From contig NZ_JBHUGH010000009.1 in assembly GCF_042681825.1 (NCBI RefSeq), forward strand, positions 310,001 to 374,000: a stretch of 64,000 bases of DNA. Reading direction: 5' to 3'. The DNA is from Halodurantibacterium flavum. GTDB lineage: Bacteria; Pseudomonadota; Alphaproteobacteria; Rhodobacterales; Rhodobacteraceae. Each line of letters begins with the position of its first letter. The first letter of the stretch is position 1. The position numbers and the translations under genes were made by a program. Positions 34,948-43,163 of this stretch are shown in pieces. The notes below the pieces were generated by a model. The model made no database searches and was not told the origin of the DNA. It worked only from the letters and a program-made list of their open reading frames with translations.

Positions 34948-36132
34948 TCAGCCCTCTTGCGGGGTCAGGCGCAGCACCTCGCCATCCTCATGTTCCGTCA
35001 GGACCCAGATCGCGCCATCGGGGCCAACCTGCACGTCGCGGATGCGGCGCCCGATCTCGATCGCCTCTTCCTCGACCACCTGCCCTTCGTCCAGACGCAC
35101 ACGCATGATTCCTTCGGTGACAAGACCGCCGATCAGCATGTCACCCGCCCAGTCGCCAAAGCTGCTTTCTTCCGGGATGAAGGTCAGGCCCGAGGGCGCG
35201 ACGGTTTCCTGGAAATGATGAACGGCGGGGGTCATGCCCTCCATCGCCTCGCCCACGCCCAGGGGCGCGCCAGAATAGTCGCTGCCTGCCGTGGTGAAAG
35301 GCCAGCCATAGTTGTTGCCCGCGACGATCAGGTTGATCTCATCCCCGCCAAGAGGTCCGTGATCGCTGGCCCAAAGCTCGGCCGTGACCGGATGCACGGC
35401 CAGCGCCTGCACGTTCCGGTTCCCGATGGAGAAAAGGTAAGGGTCGGGCGCGCCTTCCTCGGCATTCTCGTTGAATTCCACATTGTCGGGATGCGGCTCG
35501 CCCTCATCCGTCATACGCAGGATCGAGCCTGCCTGATCCGCCGAATCCTGCGCCCGCGAGATATTGCGCCGCTCTCCGATGCTGAGGAAAAGCGAATTGT
35601 CGGTCGGATCGAAGGCCAGCCGGCCGCCGAAATGCAGCGCGCTCGCGTCCTGATCCTCTTCCTTCATCACAAAGATGTCCTCGACATCCTCCAGCGTCGC
35701 CTCGCTGCCCTCGCCGGTGACGGTGCCGCGCACCACGACCAGCGCGGCGCCCCGATCCGTCTCGCGGGAATAGCTGATATAGACCCAGCCGTTCTCATCG
35801 AATTCCGGATGAAGGGCGATGTCGAAAAGGCCGGCCTGGCTGCGTTCCGTCTCTCCATCCGGGCGGAAAAGATCCTCGGCCTCCCAGACCGGGTCGGAGA
35901 GCGTGCCATCCACCCCGCCGAGCCGGATCGTGCCGGGGTTGCGCTCGCTCACCAGAAAGCGGTCATCCCCGATGAAGGCCATCCCCCAGGGATGTTCCAG
36001 CCCCTCGGCCACCGTTTCGACGTCGAGCGTATAGCCCCCGACCTCGATCGGGCCGTAGTCGGCAAGCGCCCCAGTCCCCATGAGCAGGGCAAGGGGCGAG
36101 GCCAATGCAGCGGTGCGTGTGAAAGCGATCAT
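34948..36132 (-). CDS. PQQ-dependent aldose sugar dehydrogenase (YliI/GSDH type)
   Basis: This soluble-type sugar dehydrogenase should oxidise aldoses in the periplasm with PQQ. The 394 residues begin with a signal peptide (cleavage near A-L-A/D, about residue 24) and show the six-bladed propeller pattern of the family: L-E-H-P-W-G-M-A-F, F-G-G-R-L-A-F-D, G-N-R-N-V-Q-A-L-A, W-A-S-D-H-G-P, G-N-N-Y-G-W-P and P-S-G-L-T-F. The ATG at 36130-36132 has an AAGGAG site. A GGAAC box reading toward this gene lies 45 bases upstream. Confidence 0.88.
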   Translation of the reverse strand: MIAFTRTAALASPLALLMGTGALADYGPIEVGGYTLDVETVAEGLEHPWGMAFIGDDRFLVSERNPGTIRLGGVDGTLSDPVWEAEDLFRPDGETERSQAGLFDIALHPEFDENGWVYISYSRETDRGAALVVVRGTVTGEGSEATLEDVEDIFVMKEEDQDASALHFGGRLAFDPTDNSLFLSIGERRNISRAQDSADQAGSILRMTDEGEPHPDNVEFNENAEEGAPDPYLFSIGNRNVQALAVHPVTAELWASDHGPLGGDEINLIVAGNNYGWPFTTAGSDYSGAPLGVGEAMEGMTPAVHHFQETVAPSGLTFIPEESSFGDWAGDMLIGGLVTEGIMRVRLDEGQVVEEEAIEIGRRIRDVQVGPDGAIWVLTEHEDGEVLRLTPQEG

Positions 36133-36176
36133 CGTAATCTCCTTGGTCGGAATTGGTGTGCCGGGTGAGCCCGCCC

Positions 36177-36201
36177 AATCGACCCCGGCGGCGAATGTTC
36201 C
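36177..36201 (-). promoter_or_regulatory. GGAAC-N16-GATT promoter candidate for the sugar dehydrogenase
   Basis: On the minus strand GGAAC (36201-36197) is followed after 16 bases by GATT (36180-36177). It differs from the EcfG -10 (CGTT) at two positions but keeps the 16-base spacing and TT found at six other gene starts in this window. Confidence 0.3.
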
Positions 36202-36255
36202 CGAAATTCGACGGCCCGCGACAAAGGGCATCGGCCTTTTGGCGTCACAGTTTGC

Positions 36256-36280
36256 GGAACCGCAATGCAGCCCGCCAGTT
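36256..36280 (+). promoter_or_regulatory. GGAAC-N16-AGTT promoter candidate for the YihY gene
   Basis: GGAAC at 36256-36260 and AGTT at 36277-36280 are 16 bases apart, one base off the EcfG consensus. The start codon of the YihY gene is 78 bases downstream. It is divergent from the candidate at 36177-36201. Confidence 0.4.
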
Positions 36281-36357
36281 CTGAACAGAAGCCGCAGGAC
36301 GAAAAAGGGGACGAGCGATGGGCCAAGGCCAGAGGACATCACAATGAGGACAGCGCG

Positions 36358-37380
36358 ATGAAGGTGCGTACCGTCGGCGCGGCGCTTGCGGCGGTTGGCG
36401 CGGGCGTGGCATTTGCGCTCGGCTCGGGTCGCACCTCCGACAGGGGGATGTCTGGAACCCCGGTCCCGCATCCGGGTCAGGGTGCCGAGATCCCCGGCGT
36501 CCCGCCCCTGCGCGCCCCGCGCCAGATCCCGCTGCGCGGGTGGAAGGCGGTGGTGATGCGCACCTATGGCCAGCTTTCGGCGGATAACGTGATGCTGGTT
36601 GCGGCCGGGGTGACGTTCTACGTCCTGCTCGCGCTTTTTCCCGCGCTCACGGCGCTCGTCTCGATCTATGGTCTTCTGGCCGATCCCGGCAGGGTGGTCG
36701 CGCAGGTCGAGGCGATGCGGGGCCTCCTGCCGCCGGAGGTGCTCGACCTCCTCTCCGGTCAGATGGAGCGGATCGTGGCGCAGCCGCGCGGGCAGCTCGG
36801 CTTCGGCTTTGCCGCGGGTCTGGGCGTCGCCCTCTGGAGCGCGAATAACGGCATGAAGGCCATCTTCGAGGCGATGAACATCGCCTATAACACCCGCGAG
36901 TCCCGGTCTTTCCTCCGGCTTACGGCCACCTCGTTGGTCTTTACACTCGGCGCAATCTTCTTTGTCATCCTGCTGATCCTTGCCATCCTTGTGGTGCCGG
37001 CGTTGATCGCCCTGCTCGACCCTGGAAATGCCGGGGGCGCGGTCTTTGCCCTTGCCCGCTGGCCTGCGCTGTTCCTGATCGGAATCGCGGTCATCATGGT
37101 CATCTACCGATATGGCCCTGACCGCCCGGCCCCGCCCTGGCGCTGGGTTCTCCCTGGCGCTGCGATGGCCACGATCCTCTGGCTCTGCACCTCGCTCGGG
37201 TTTTCGTGGTATGTGTCGAATTTCGACAGCTACAACGAAACCTACGGATCGCTCGGCGCGGTCATTGCCTTCATGGTCTGGATCTGGGTTTCGGCCACGA
37301 TCGTGATCCTCGGCGCGGAACTCAATGCCGAGGCGGAGCGTGAGGGCCACCGTTCCGTGTCCTCAATGCCGCAAAGCTGA
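36358..37380 (+). CDS. YihY/BrkB-family inner-membrane protein
   Basis: The 340 residues comprise a hydrophobic N-terminal segment, a proline-rich linker (about 30-60) and the six-helix YihY domain (A-A-G-V-T-F-Y-V-L-L-A-L-F-P-A near residue 83; L-W-S-A-N-N-G near 160; S-Y-N-E-T-Y-G-S near 290). The family, once mis-assigned as RNase BN, has unknown transport or envelope function. I use the ATG at 36358 after ATGAGGA; an upstream in-frame start exists. A GGAAC-type promoter precedes it, in keeping with a stress role. Confidence 0.85.
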   Translation: MKVRTVGAALAAVGAGVAFALGSGRTSDRGMSGTPVPHPGQGAEIPGVPPLRAPRQIPLRGWKAVVMRTYGQLSADNVMLVAAGVTFYVLLALFPALTALVSIYGLLADPGRVVAQVEAMRGLLPPEVLDLLSGQMERIVAQPRGQLGFGFAAGLGVALWSANNGMKAIFEAMNIAYNTRESRSFLRLTATSLVFTLGAIFFVILLILAILVVPALIALLDPGNAGGAVFALARWPALFLIGIAVIMVIYRYGPDRPAPPWRWVLPGAAMATILWLCTSLGFSWYVSNFDSYNETYGSLGAVIAFMVWIWVSATIVILGAELNAEAEREGHRSVSSMPQS

Positions 37381-37455
37381 CCGATCAACCCCAGGGCGAG
37401 TGGACAGCCGCGATGCCCGACCCTAGCATCGGCGGACCGCAGTGAGGGGACGGCC

Positions 37456-38364
37456 GTGGCGCAGGGACGGATCGCGATTCTGATGGCGCTCTGCAACGGT
37501 GCGCGCTACCTGCCGCAGCAACTCGACAGCATCCGCGGCCAGAGCGACACAGGCTGGGACCTGTTCGTATCCGATGACGGATCGGTCGATGAAGGGCCCG
37601 AGCTTGCGCGCGCCTTCGGGGCCGAGGTGAGTAAGGGACCGCAGGCGGGATTTGCCGCGAACTTCCTCACGCTTCTTCGGAATGTCCCGGAACGATATGA
37701 ATTTGCGTCATTTTCCGATCAGGACGATATATGGCTTCCGCACAAACTGTTGCGGGCGCGCGAGGCGTTTGGCCGGCTCAACGATCGGCGCCCTGCGCTT
37801 TACTGTTCACGAACAATGGTTTGCGATGCGTTCTTGAAGCCGCTTGCGCCCTCGCCCCGCTGGCGGCGCCCGTTCGGGTTTGCCAACGCCCTCGTCCAGA
37901 ATGTGGCAGCCGGGAACACGATCGTCCTCAATCGCGCGGCGATCAGCCTGGCGCAGCAGGCCGCGCCCATGGCGATGGGCGTGCCCGCGCATGACTGGTG
38001 GGTCTATCAGCTTGTCACCGGTGCGGGCGGAATCGTCATTCGCGATGACCGGCCCGGGCTTTTCTATCGTCAGCACGGCGCCAGCCAGATGGGCCGGAAC
38101 GACACGCTCGCGGCGTCACTGGCGCGGATGCAAAAACTCGCGGAAGGCGACTTCCGCCGCTGGAACGACGCGAATATCGCGGCCTTGGGCGCCGTCGATT
38201 ATCTTCTGACGGATGAGGCGCGCGCGCGGCTCGTCCAGTTTGCCTTCGCCCGGCTATTGCCGCTTGGGCCCCGGCTGCAGGGGCTTCGGCGTGCGGGGAT
38301 CTATCGGCAGACATGGACGGGGACCGCTGCACTCTGGGCTGCCGCAGCGGCGGGCCGGCTTTGA
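37456..38364 (+). CDS. Family 2 glycosyltransferase, possible rhamnosyltransferase
   Basis: This 302-residue GT2 enzyme has the nucleotide-sugar strand I-A-I-L-M-A-L-C-N-G, the S-D-D-G-S loop (about 39-43) and D-Q-D-D-I-W (about 88-93), a pattern frequent in O-antigen rhamnosyltransferases. It is convergent with rfbA with a 4-base gap, so a dTDP-rhamnose donor is plausible but not shown. The start is GTG at 37456, after a GAGGGGA site. Confidence 0.82.
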   Translation: MAQGRIAILMALCNGARYLPQQLDSIRGQSDTGWDLFVSDDGSVDEGPELARAFGAEVSKGPQAGFAANFLTLLRNVPERYEFASFSDQDDIWLPHKLLRAREAFGRLNDRRPALYCSRTMVCDAFLKPLAPSPRWRRPFGFANALVQNVAAGNTIVLNRAAISLAQQAAPMAMGVPAHDWWVYQLVTGAGGIVIRDDRPGLFYRQHGASQMGRNDTLAASLARMQKLAEGDFRRWNDANIAALGAVDYLLTDEARARLVQFAFARLLPLGPRLQGLRRAGIYRQTWTGTAALWAAAAAGRL

Positions 38365-38368
38365 CCCT

Positions 38369-39250
38369 TCAGCCGCAGGCAAGGGCAGAGAGATAGCGTC
38401 CGTAATCGTTCTTCTGATAGCGCATCGCGAGATCGCGAATGCTGTCCCGGTCGATCCATCCGTTGTTGAACGCGATTTCCTCGGGGCAGCCGACCTGCGT
38501 ATCCTGCCGGTTTTCCAGCATCCGGACGAAATTTCCCGCGTCGAGCAGACTGGCATGGGTGCCCGTGTCGAACCAGGAATAACCCCGCCCCATCCGCTCG
38601 ACCGAAAGCAGGCCTTCGTCGAGATAAAGCCCGAGAAGGTCCGTGATCTCCAGCTCACCGCGCACCGAGGGCCGGACCTGCCGCGCCCGGGCCGAGGCCG
38701 TGCCGTCCATGAAATAGAGCCCCGTGACCGCGCAGGAGGATGGTGGATCGGCAGGTTTTTCCACAATCGCGCGCGGGCGGTGATCTTCGCCGAAGGCCAC
38801 GACCCCATACCGTTCCGGATCAGGCACGCGATAGCCGAAGATCGTCGCCCCATCGTTACGGCTGTCCGCAGATGCAAGAAGGTCCGTAAGGCCGTGTCCA
38901 AAAAAGATATTGTCCCCCAGAACCATGGCCGAGGGCGCACCGTCCAGAAACCGTTCGGACAGGATATAGGCCTGCGCCAGACCTTCGGGTGCGTCCTGCG
39001 TGATCCATGTCAGGGTCAGGCCGAACTGGCCCCCATCTCCCAGAAGGCGCTGAAACTGCGCGGCGTCCTGCGGCGTCGTGATGATGGCGATTTCCCGTAT
39101 CCCCGCCAGCATGAGGACCGAGAGGGGATAGTAGATCATCGGTTTGTCATATACCGGCAGCAACTGCTTCGAGATGCTGAGCGTGACCGGATAAAGCCGC
39201 GACCCCGTTCCACCGGCGAGGATAATTCCCTTGCGTTTCATAGTATTCAT
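38369..39250 (-). CDS. rfbA: Glucose-1-phosphate thymidylyltransferase RfbA
   Basis: RfbA makes dTDP-glucose from dTTP and glucose-1-phosphate, the first step to dTDP-rhamnose. The 293 residues show G-G-T-G-S-R-L-Y-P-V-T (about 13-23), K-P-M-I-Y-Y-P-L and W-F-D-T-G-T-H, all typical. The ATG overlaps the stop of rfbD (ATGA). It is the last of three overlapping genes rfbB-rfbD-rfbA. Confidence 0.95.
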   Translation of the reverse strand: MNTMKRKGIILAGGTGSRLYPVTLSISKQLLPVYDKPMIYYPLSVLMLAGIREIAIITTPQDAAQFQRLLGDGGQFGLTLTWITQDAPEGLAQAYILSERFLDGAPSAMVLGDNIFFGHGLTDLLASADSRNDGATIFGYRVPDPERYGVVAFGEDHRPRAIVEKPADPPSSCAVTGLYFMDGTASARARQVRPSVRGELEITDLLGLYLDEGLLSVERMGRGYSWFDTGTHASLLDAGNFVRMLENRQDTQVGCPEEIAFNNGWIDRDSIRDLAMRYQKNDYGRYLSALACG

Positions 39251-40098
39251 GCAGGAACCTCAAGTTCTTTGAGAACATCTTTCAGACCTTCCCGCCAATC
39301 GGGGCGCGGGATGTTGAGCGCGGCGCAGAGATCGGCGCAGGCAAGGCGGGAGTCGCGCGGCCGGCGCGCGGGCGCCGGCCAATCCTCTGACCCGATCGGG
39401 ATGATCCGGGCGGCGGAACGCGACTGCGCGCAGATTTCTCGGGCGAACCCCGCCCAGGTCGTGTCGGGTGCGCCCGCGTAATGCCAGATGCCGGACCGAA
39501 GGCTGCCGTTCGACAGCGCCCCTGCGAGGCGCAGAACGGTTTCCGCGACCGCGACGGCGGGTGTGGGCGCCCCCCATTGGTCATCGACGACCTCGATCTG
39601 CGCTTGGCTTTGCCCGAGGCGGAGCATCGTGCGGACGAAGTTGCTGCGATGGGCCGAGAAAATCCACGAGGTGCGCAGGATCGCATAACGCCCCCCTGCG
39701 CCGCGGATACCGGCCTCTCCCGCAAGCTTGCTGCGCCCGTAGGCCGAGAGCGGCGCCGTCGGGCTGTCGGGCCGGTGCGGGCCGGGGCCACCAAAGACAT
39801 AATCGGTGGAAAGGTGAATGAACACCGCGCCCGAGGCAGCAGCGGCCCCGGCCATCGCGGTGGGCGCTGCTGCATTGACGCGGAAGGCCCGCGCCTCTTC
39901 CGCCTCGGCCGCGTCAACCGCAGTGAAGGCCGCGAGGTTGAGCACCGCGTCATGCCCGGCGACCGCTGCGGCAGCCGCCCCCGCATCCTCCAGATCCAAA
40001 TCCGCGCGCCCGGGGGCCGAGACGACCCAGCCCTGCGGCACGCGGCGCAGGACCTCCTGCCCCACCTGCCCGGCGCCGCCCGTCAGCAGGACCTTCAT
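39247..40098 (-). CDS. rfbD: dTDP-4-dehydrorhamnose reductase RfbD
   Basis: RfbD performs the final NAD(P)H reduction to dTDP-rhamnose. The 283 residues begin with G-G-A-G-Q-V-G, and contain S-T-D-Y-V-F (about 111-116) and Y-G-R-S-K, the catalytic Tyr/Lys pair. Start at the ATG 40096-40098, overlapping the rfbB stop by 4 bp; upstream in-frame sequence is not family-like. Confidence 0.94.
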   Translation of the reverse strand: MKVLLTGGAGQVGQEVLRRVPQGWVVSAPGRADLDLEDAGAAAAAVAGHDAVLNLAAFTAVDAAEAEEARAFRVNAAAPTAMAGAAAASGAVFIHLSTDYVFGGPGPHRPDSPTAPLSAYGRSKLAGEAGIRGAGGRYAILRTSWIFSAHRSNFVRTMLRLGQSQAQIEVVDDQWGAPTPAVAVAETVLRLAGALSNGSLRSGIWHYAGAPDTTWAGFAREICAQSRSAARIIPIGSEDWPAPARRPRDSRLACADLCAALNIPRPDWREGLKDVLKELEVPA

Positions 40099-41141
40099 GC
40101 CGCCGTCCCGATCCCGAGCCGCTGCCCGACGCCGTCCCGGCCCTGCAGCGGGCGCCACCAGGTCTCATTCTCCATGTACCAGCGCAGTGTCCGTTCAAGC
40201 CCCTCTTGCAACGGGATGCGGGCCTGCCAGCCAAGATCCCTGCGCAGGCGCGAAGGGTCAATCGCATAACGATGGTCATGTCCCGGGCGGTCCGCCACAA
40301 AGCGGATCAACCGCGCCCGGGGCGCATCGCAGGGAACGATCTGGTCCAGAAGCCCGCAGATCCGCCGCACCAGATCGATGTTGCTCACCTCGTTCCCCCC
40401 GCCAATCAGGTAGGTCGAGCCGGGCCGCGCCCCTTGCAGCACCGTCAGCAGCGCGTCGGCGTGATCCTCGACATGCAGCCAGTCGCGCACATTTTCGCCG
40501 GTGCCGTAAACCGGGATCGGGCGACCGGCGAGCGCGTTCAGGATCACGACCGGGATGAGCTTTTCCGGAAAGTGGAAGGGCCCGTAATTGTTCGAGCAAT
40601 TGGTGATGAGAACGGGCAGCCCATAGGTCTCGCCCCAGGAACGCACGAGGTGATCCGACGCGGCCTTGGACGAGGCATAGGGGCTGTTCGGGGCGTAGGG
40701 ACTGTCTTCGGTGAAAAATCCTGTCGAGCCGAGACTGCCAAAGACCTCATCCGTCGAGACATGATGAAAGCGGAAATCAGCGGGCCGTCCGCGCCCGTCC
40801 CACCACGTCCGGACGGCGTCGAGCAGCGTTGCCGTGCCCAGCACATTCGTCTGCACGAAATCGAGCGGGCCGTCGATGGACCGGTCCACATGGCTTTCGG
40901 CGGCGAGGTGAAGAACCGCATCCGGTGCATGGTTGTGAAGGATGCGGGTCATCGCCGCCCCGTCGCGGATATCGGCGTGTTCGAAGATGTAATCCGGATG
41001 CCGCTGCACCGAGGCGAGGTTGGCGAGACAGCCCGCATAGGTGAGCGCATCGACGTTCACCACCCGGTGCCCCTCCGCCAGGGCGCGCCGCACCACGGCC
41101 GAGCCGATGAACCCGGCGCCGCCGGTGACGATGATCCTCAT
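40095..41141 (-). CDS. rfbB: dTDP-glucose 4,6-dehydratase RfbB
   Basis: RfbB converts dTDP-glucose to the 4-keto-6-deoxy sugar with bound NAD. The 348 residues show G-G-A-G-F-I-G-S, A-A-E-S-H-V-D-R-S-I, V-S-T-D-E-V-F-G-S-L and Y-A-S-S-K for the catalytic Tyr/Lys. It opens the rfbB-rfbD-rfbA unit. The 3,5-epimerase gene rfbC, needed between RfbB and RfbD, is not in this window. Confidence 0.95.
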   Translation of the reverse strand: MRIIVTGGAGFIGSAVVRRALAEGHRVVNVDALTYAGCLANLASVQRHPDYIFEHADIRDGAAMTRILHNHAPDAVLHLAAESHVDRSIDGPLDFVQTNVLGTATLLDAVRTWWDGRGRPADFRFHHVSTDEVFGSLGSTGFFTEDSPYAPNSPYASSKAASDHLVRSWGETYGLPVLITNCSNNYGPFHFPEKLIPVVILNALAGRPIPVYGTGENVRDWLHVEDHADALLTVLQGARPGSTYLIGGGNEVSNIDLVRRICGLLDQIVPCDAPRARLIRFVADRPGHDHRYAIDPSRLRRDLGWQARIPLQEGLERTLRWYMENETWWRPLQGRDGVGQRLGIGTAA

Positions 41142-41224
41142 GCTGCACATTCCACACACCGTTCTGGTTTTGTGCCAGACTGCCCGCCGCGCGGCTCGCA
41201 ATCAACCTGAAGATGTATAAAATA

Positions 41225-41245
41225 CCCCCTGTTAACATGCGGGGG
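41225..41245 (+). promoter_or_regulatory. Hairpin just before the SDR start
   Basis: CCCCC (41225-41229) and GGGGG (41241-41245) flank an 11-base loop that contains the palindrome TGTTAACA (41230-41237). The GTG start is six bases further on, so the 3' arm overlaps the ribosome site. A TATAAAAT stretch (about 41215-41222) just upstream may be a -10 element. It could be an operator or a translational hairpin. Confidence 0.3.
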
Positions 41246-41250
41246 ATCGG

Positions 41251-42099
41251 GTGCCGCCACTTCTTGTCACCGGGGCGACGGGCCGTGTAGGCCGTCTTTT
41301 ATGCGCGGCGCTGACTGGCCGGGTTACGCTGCTGCGCCAGACGCGGCACGAACCGGTGCCGCCGGGATGGATGCTCTGGCGGCCCGGAATGGGCTTTCCG
41401 GCGACCGCAGGGGGCGGCGTTCTGCTGCATCTGGCAGGGCCGACGCCCAGCGGTCAGCCCGGGTCCGGCCCGTGGGAGGATCACCGCCGCCTCGCCCTCG
41501 CGGCAGTCAGAGCGGCGCGGGATGCGCGCATGGCCCATGCGCTCGTCGCCTCTTCCGCCGCGATTTATGGCCCCGTGACCGCCCCCGCCCGGGAAGACGA
41601 CCCGCCCGCGCCACACTCGGACTACGCCCGCGCCAAGCTGGAGATGGAGCGCGCTGTGGCAGATATCGACGGGATCGGCGTCACCTTCCTGCGGATCGGG
41701 AACGTCGCGGGAACGGATCTGTTGATGCGGAACGCGCTGCGGGCGACGCCTGCCGCGCCGCTGATGCTCGACCGTTTCCCGCGGGCACCGCGCCGCGCCT
41801 ATATCGGGCCGGGCACGCTGGCCGAGGTGATCCTGACCCTTGCGGCAAAGGCGCCGGAGCTACCGCAGGTTCTGAACATCGCCGCGCCGGGGGGCGGGGT
41901 CGGGATGGATGCGCTTCTGGATGCGCTCGACAACCATGGCATCACTGTCCCGCGAAAGGACCGACCCGCCCCGCCGGGGGCGCTGGCCGACCTGCCGCTT
42001 TGCACCGCGCGGCTGGAGGCGATCCACTCCTTTTCAGAGCCGGAAAAGACCGCGCAGGACATGATCGCCCAATGGATGCACCTGCGGGGCCGGACATGA
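41251..42099 (+). CDS. NAD-dependent epimerase/dehydratase of polysaccharide synthesis
   Basis: This 282-residue extended SDR has G-A-T-G-R-V-G-R-L at the N-terminus, a V-A-S-S-A-A-I-Y-G strand and Y-A-R-A-K for the Tyr/Lys pair. It is shorter than typical UDP-sugar epimerases and resembles reductases paired with initiating sugar transferases (the next gene, 4-bp overlap), which make a UDP-6-deoxy or reduced sugar for the lipid carrier. The sugar is not identified. The start is GTG at 41251. Confidence 0.75.
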   Translation: MPPLLVTGATGRVGRLLCAALTGRVTLLRQTRHEPVPPGWMLWRPGMGFPATAGGGVLLHLAGPTPSGQPGSGPWEDHRRLALAAVRAARDARMAHALVASSAAIYGPVTAPAREDDPPAPHSDYARAKLEMERAVADIDGIGVTFLRIGNVAGTDLLMRNALRATPAAPLMLDRFPRAPRRAYIGPGTLAEVILTLAAKAPELPQVLNIAAPGGGVGMDALLDALDNHGITVPRKDRPAPPGALADLPLCTARLEAIHSFSEPEKTAQDMIAQWMHLRGRT

Positions 42100-43163
42100 C
42101 GCGGGTGGGGCGGGCGACGGACATCACCCTCGCACTCGCGCTGGGTCTGCTGCTTGCGCCGGTGATGGCGGCGACGGCGCTTGTCATCCTGCTGCGCGAT
42201 GGTCGCCCGGTGCTCTACCTTTCGGAACGGATGCGCGCGCCGGATCGCGGGTTTCGCCTGTGCAAGTTCCGCACGATGACCAATGTCGGCGGCGACAGCG
42301 GCGTGTCGGGGGGCGACAAGGGCGGGCGGATCACCCGCAGCGGCGCAATCCTCAGGCGCTACCGGCTGGATGAGCTTCCACAGCTTTGGAACATCCTGCG
42401 CGGCGACATGCGGTTCGTCGGACCGCGCCCGCCCCTGCGGCAATATGTGGAGCTTTGCCCGGACGTCTATGAAAGGGTGCTTCGGGTGCCGCCGGGGGTG
42501 ACGGGTCTCGCCTCGGTCATCTTTCACCGGCATGAGGAACGGTTGCTGGCGCGCAGCCGCTCGCCCGACGAAACCCATGCGATCTATCTGCGCGCCTGCA
42601 TCCCCCGCAAGGCGCGTCTGGACCTGATCCACCAGCGGCATCGCGGTTTGCGGGTTGATGCGTGGATCATGGCGCTGACGGTGCTGCGGGTGCTGCCAAG
42701 GCGCCCATGCTCGAAATCGGGAAGATCACGGCGCGCGCCAGCCCCGCGCGCGGTCCAGCGCCGCCTCGAACCGCGCCATCCATTCGGCCCTTGGGCAGTC
42801 GCGCGGGGTATAGGTGCGGTCCTCGGCCTGATAGGGCGGCAGATCCTGCCCGAGGCCGAGCGCCGCCATATCCGCCGCCCCCAGCGCGGTCAGATCGGCA
42901 AAGCCCCGGGCAATGACGGGCCGGCCGATCAGATCGGCGAGGAACTGCACGAAGCCGGGCGACCGGCTCAGCCCGCCATCGATCGAGAGCGCCCGATCCC
43001 CGCCGTGACCACCGACATCCTGCAACGCGCCGACCACCCGGGCCGAGAGGAAGGCGACCCCTTCCAGCAGGGCCTGCACCAGATCGCGGGGGCCAGAGCC
43101 GGCATCGGCGCCGATCAGAAGGGGCGCGGCGCTGCGATCCCACCAGGGACAGGCGAGCCCTGA
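42096..43163 (+). CDS. Initiating sugar transferase (WcaJ/ExoY type) with abnormal 3' extension
   Basis: The first 205 residues form a bacterial sugar transferase that loads a sugar phosphate on undecaprenyl phosphate: one membrane segment (about 8-30), F-R-L-C-K-F-R-T-M (about 51-59), L-D-E-L-P-Q-L-W-N-I-L-R-G-D (about 90-103), V-G-P-R-P and P-P-G-V-T-G-L. Relatives of this short type are about 200-230 residues and should end near 42710-42720. Here no stop occurs until 43161, so the frame runs about 440 bases antisense into the convergent FGGY kinase gene, adding some 150 Arg/Pro-rich residues of no known family. Either the stop was lost or a frameshift is present. It overlaps the SDR by 4 bp (ATGA). 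Confidence 0.75.
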   Translation: MTRVGRATDITLALALGLLLAPVMAATALVILLRDGRPVLYLSERMRAPDRGFRLCKFRTMTNVGGDSGVSGGDKGGRITRSGAILRRYRLDELPQLWNILRGDMRFVGPRPPLRQYVELCPDVYERVLRVPPGVTGLASVIFHRHEERLLARSRSPDETHAIYLRACIPRKARLDLIHQRHRGLRVDAWIMALTVLRVLPRRPCSKSGRSRRAPAPRAVQRRLEPRHPFGPWAVARGIGAVLGLIGRQILPEAERRHIRRPQRGQIGKAPGNDGPADQIGEELHEAGRPAQPAIDRERPIPAVTTDILQRADHPGREEGDPFQQGLHQIAGARAGIGADQKGRGAAIPPGTGEP

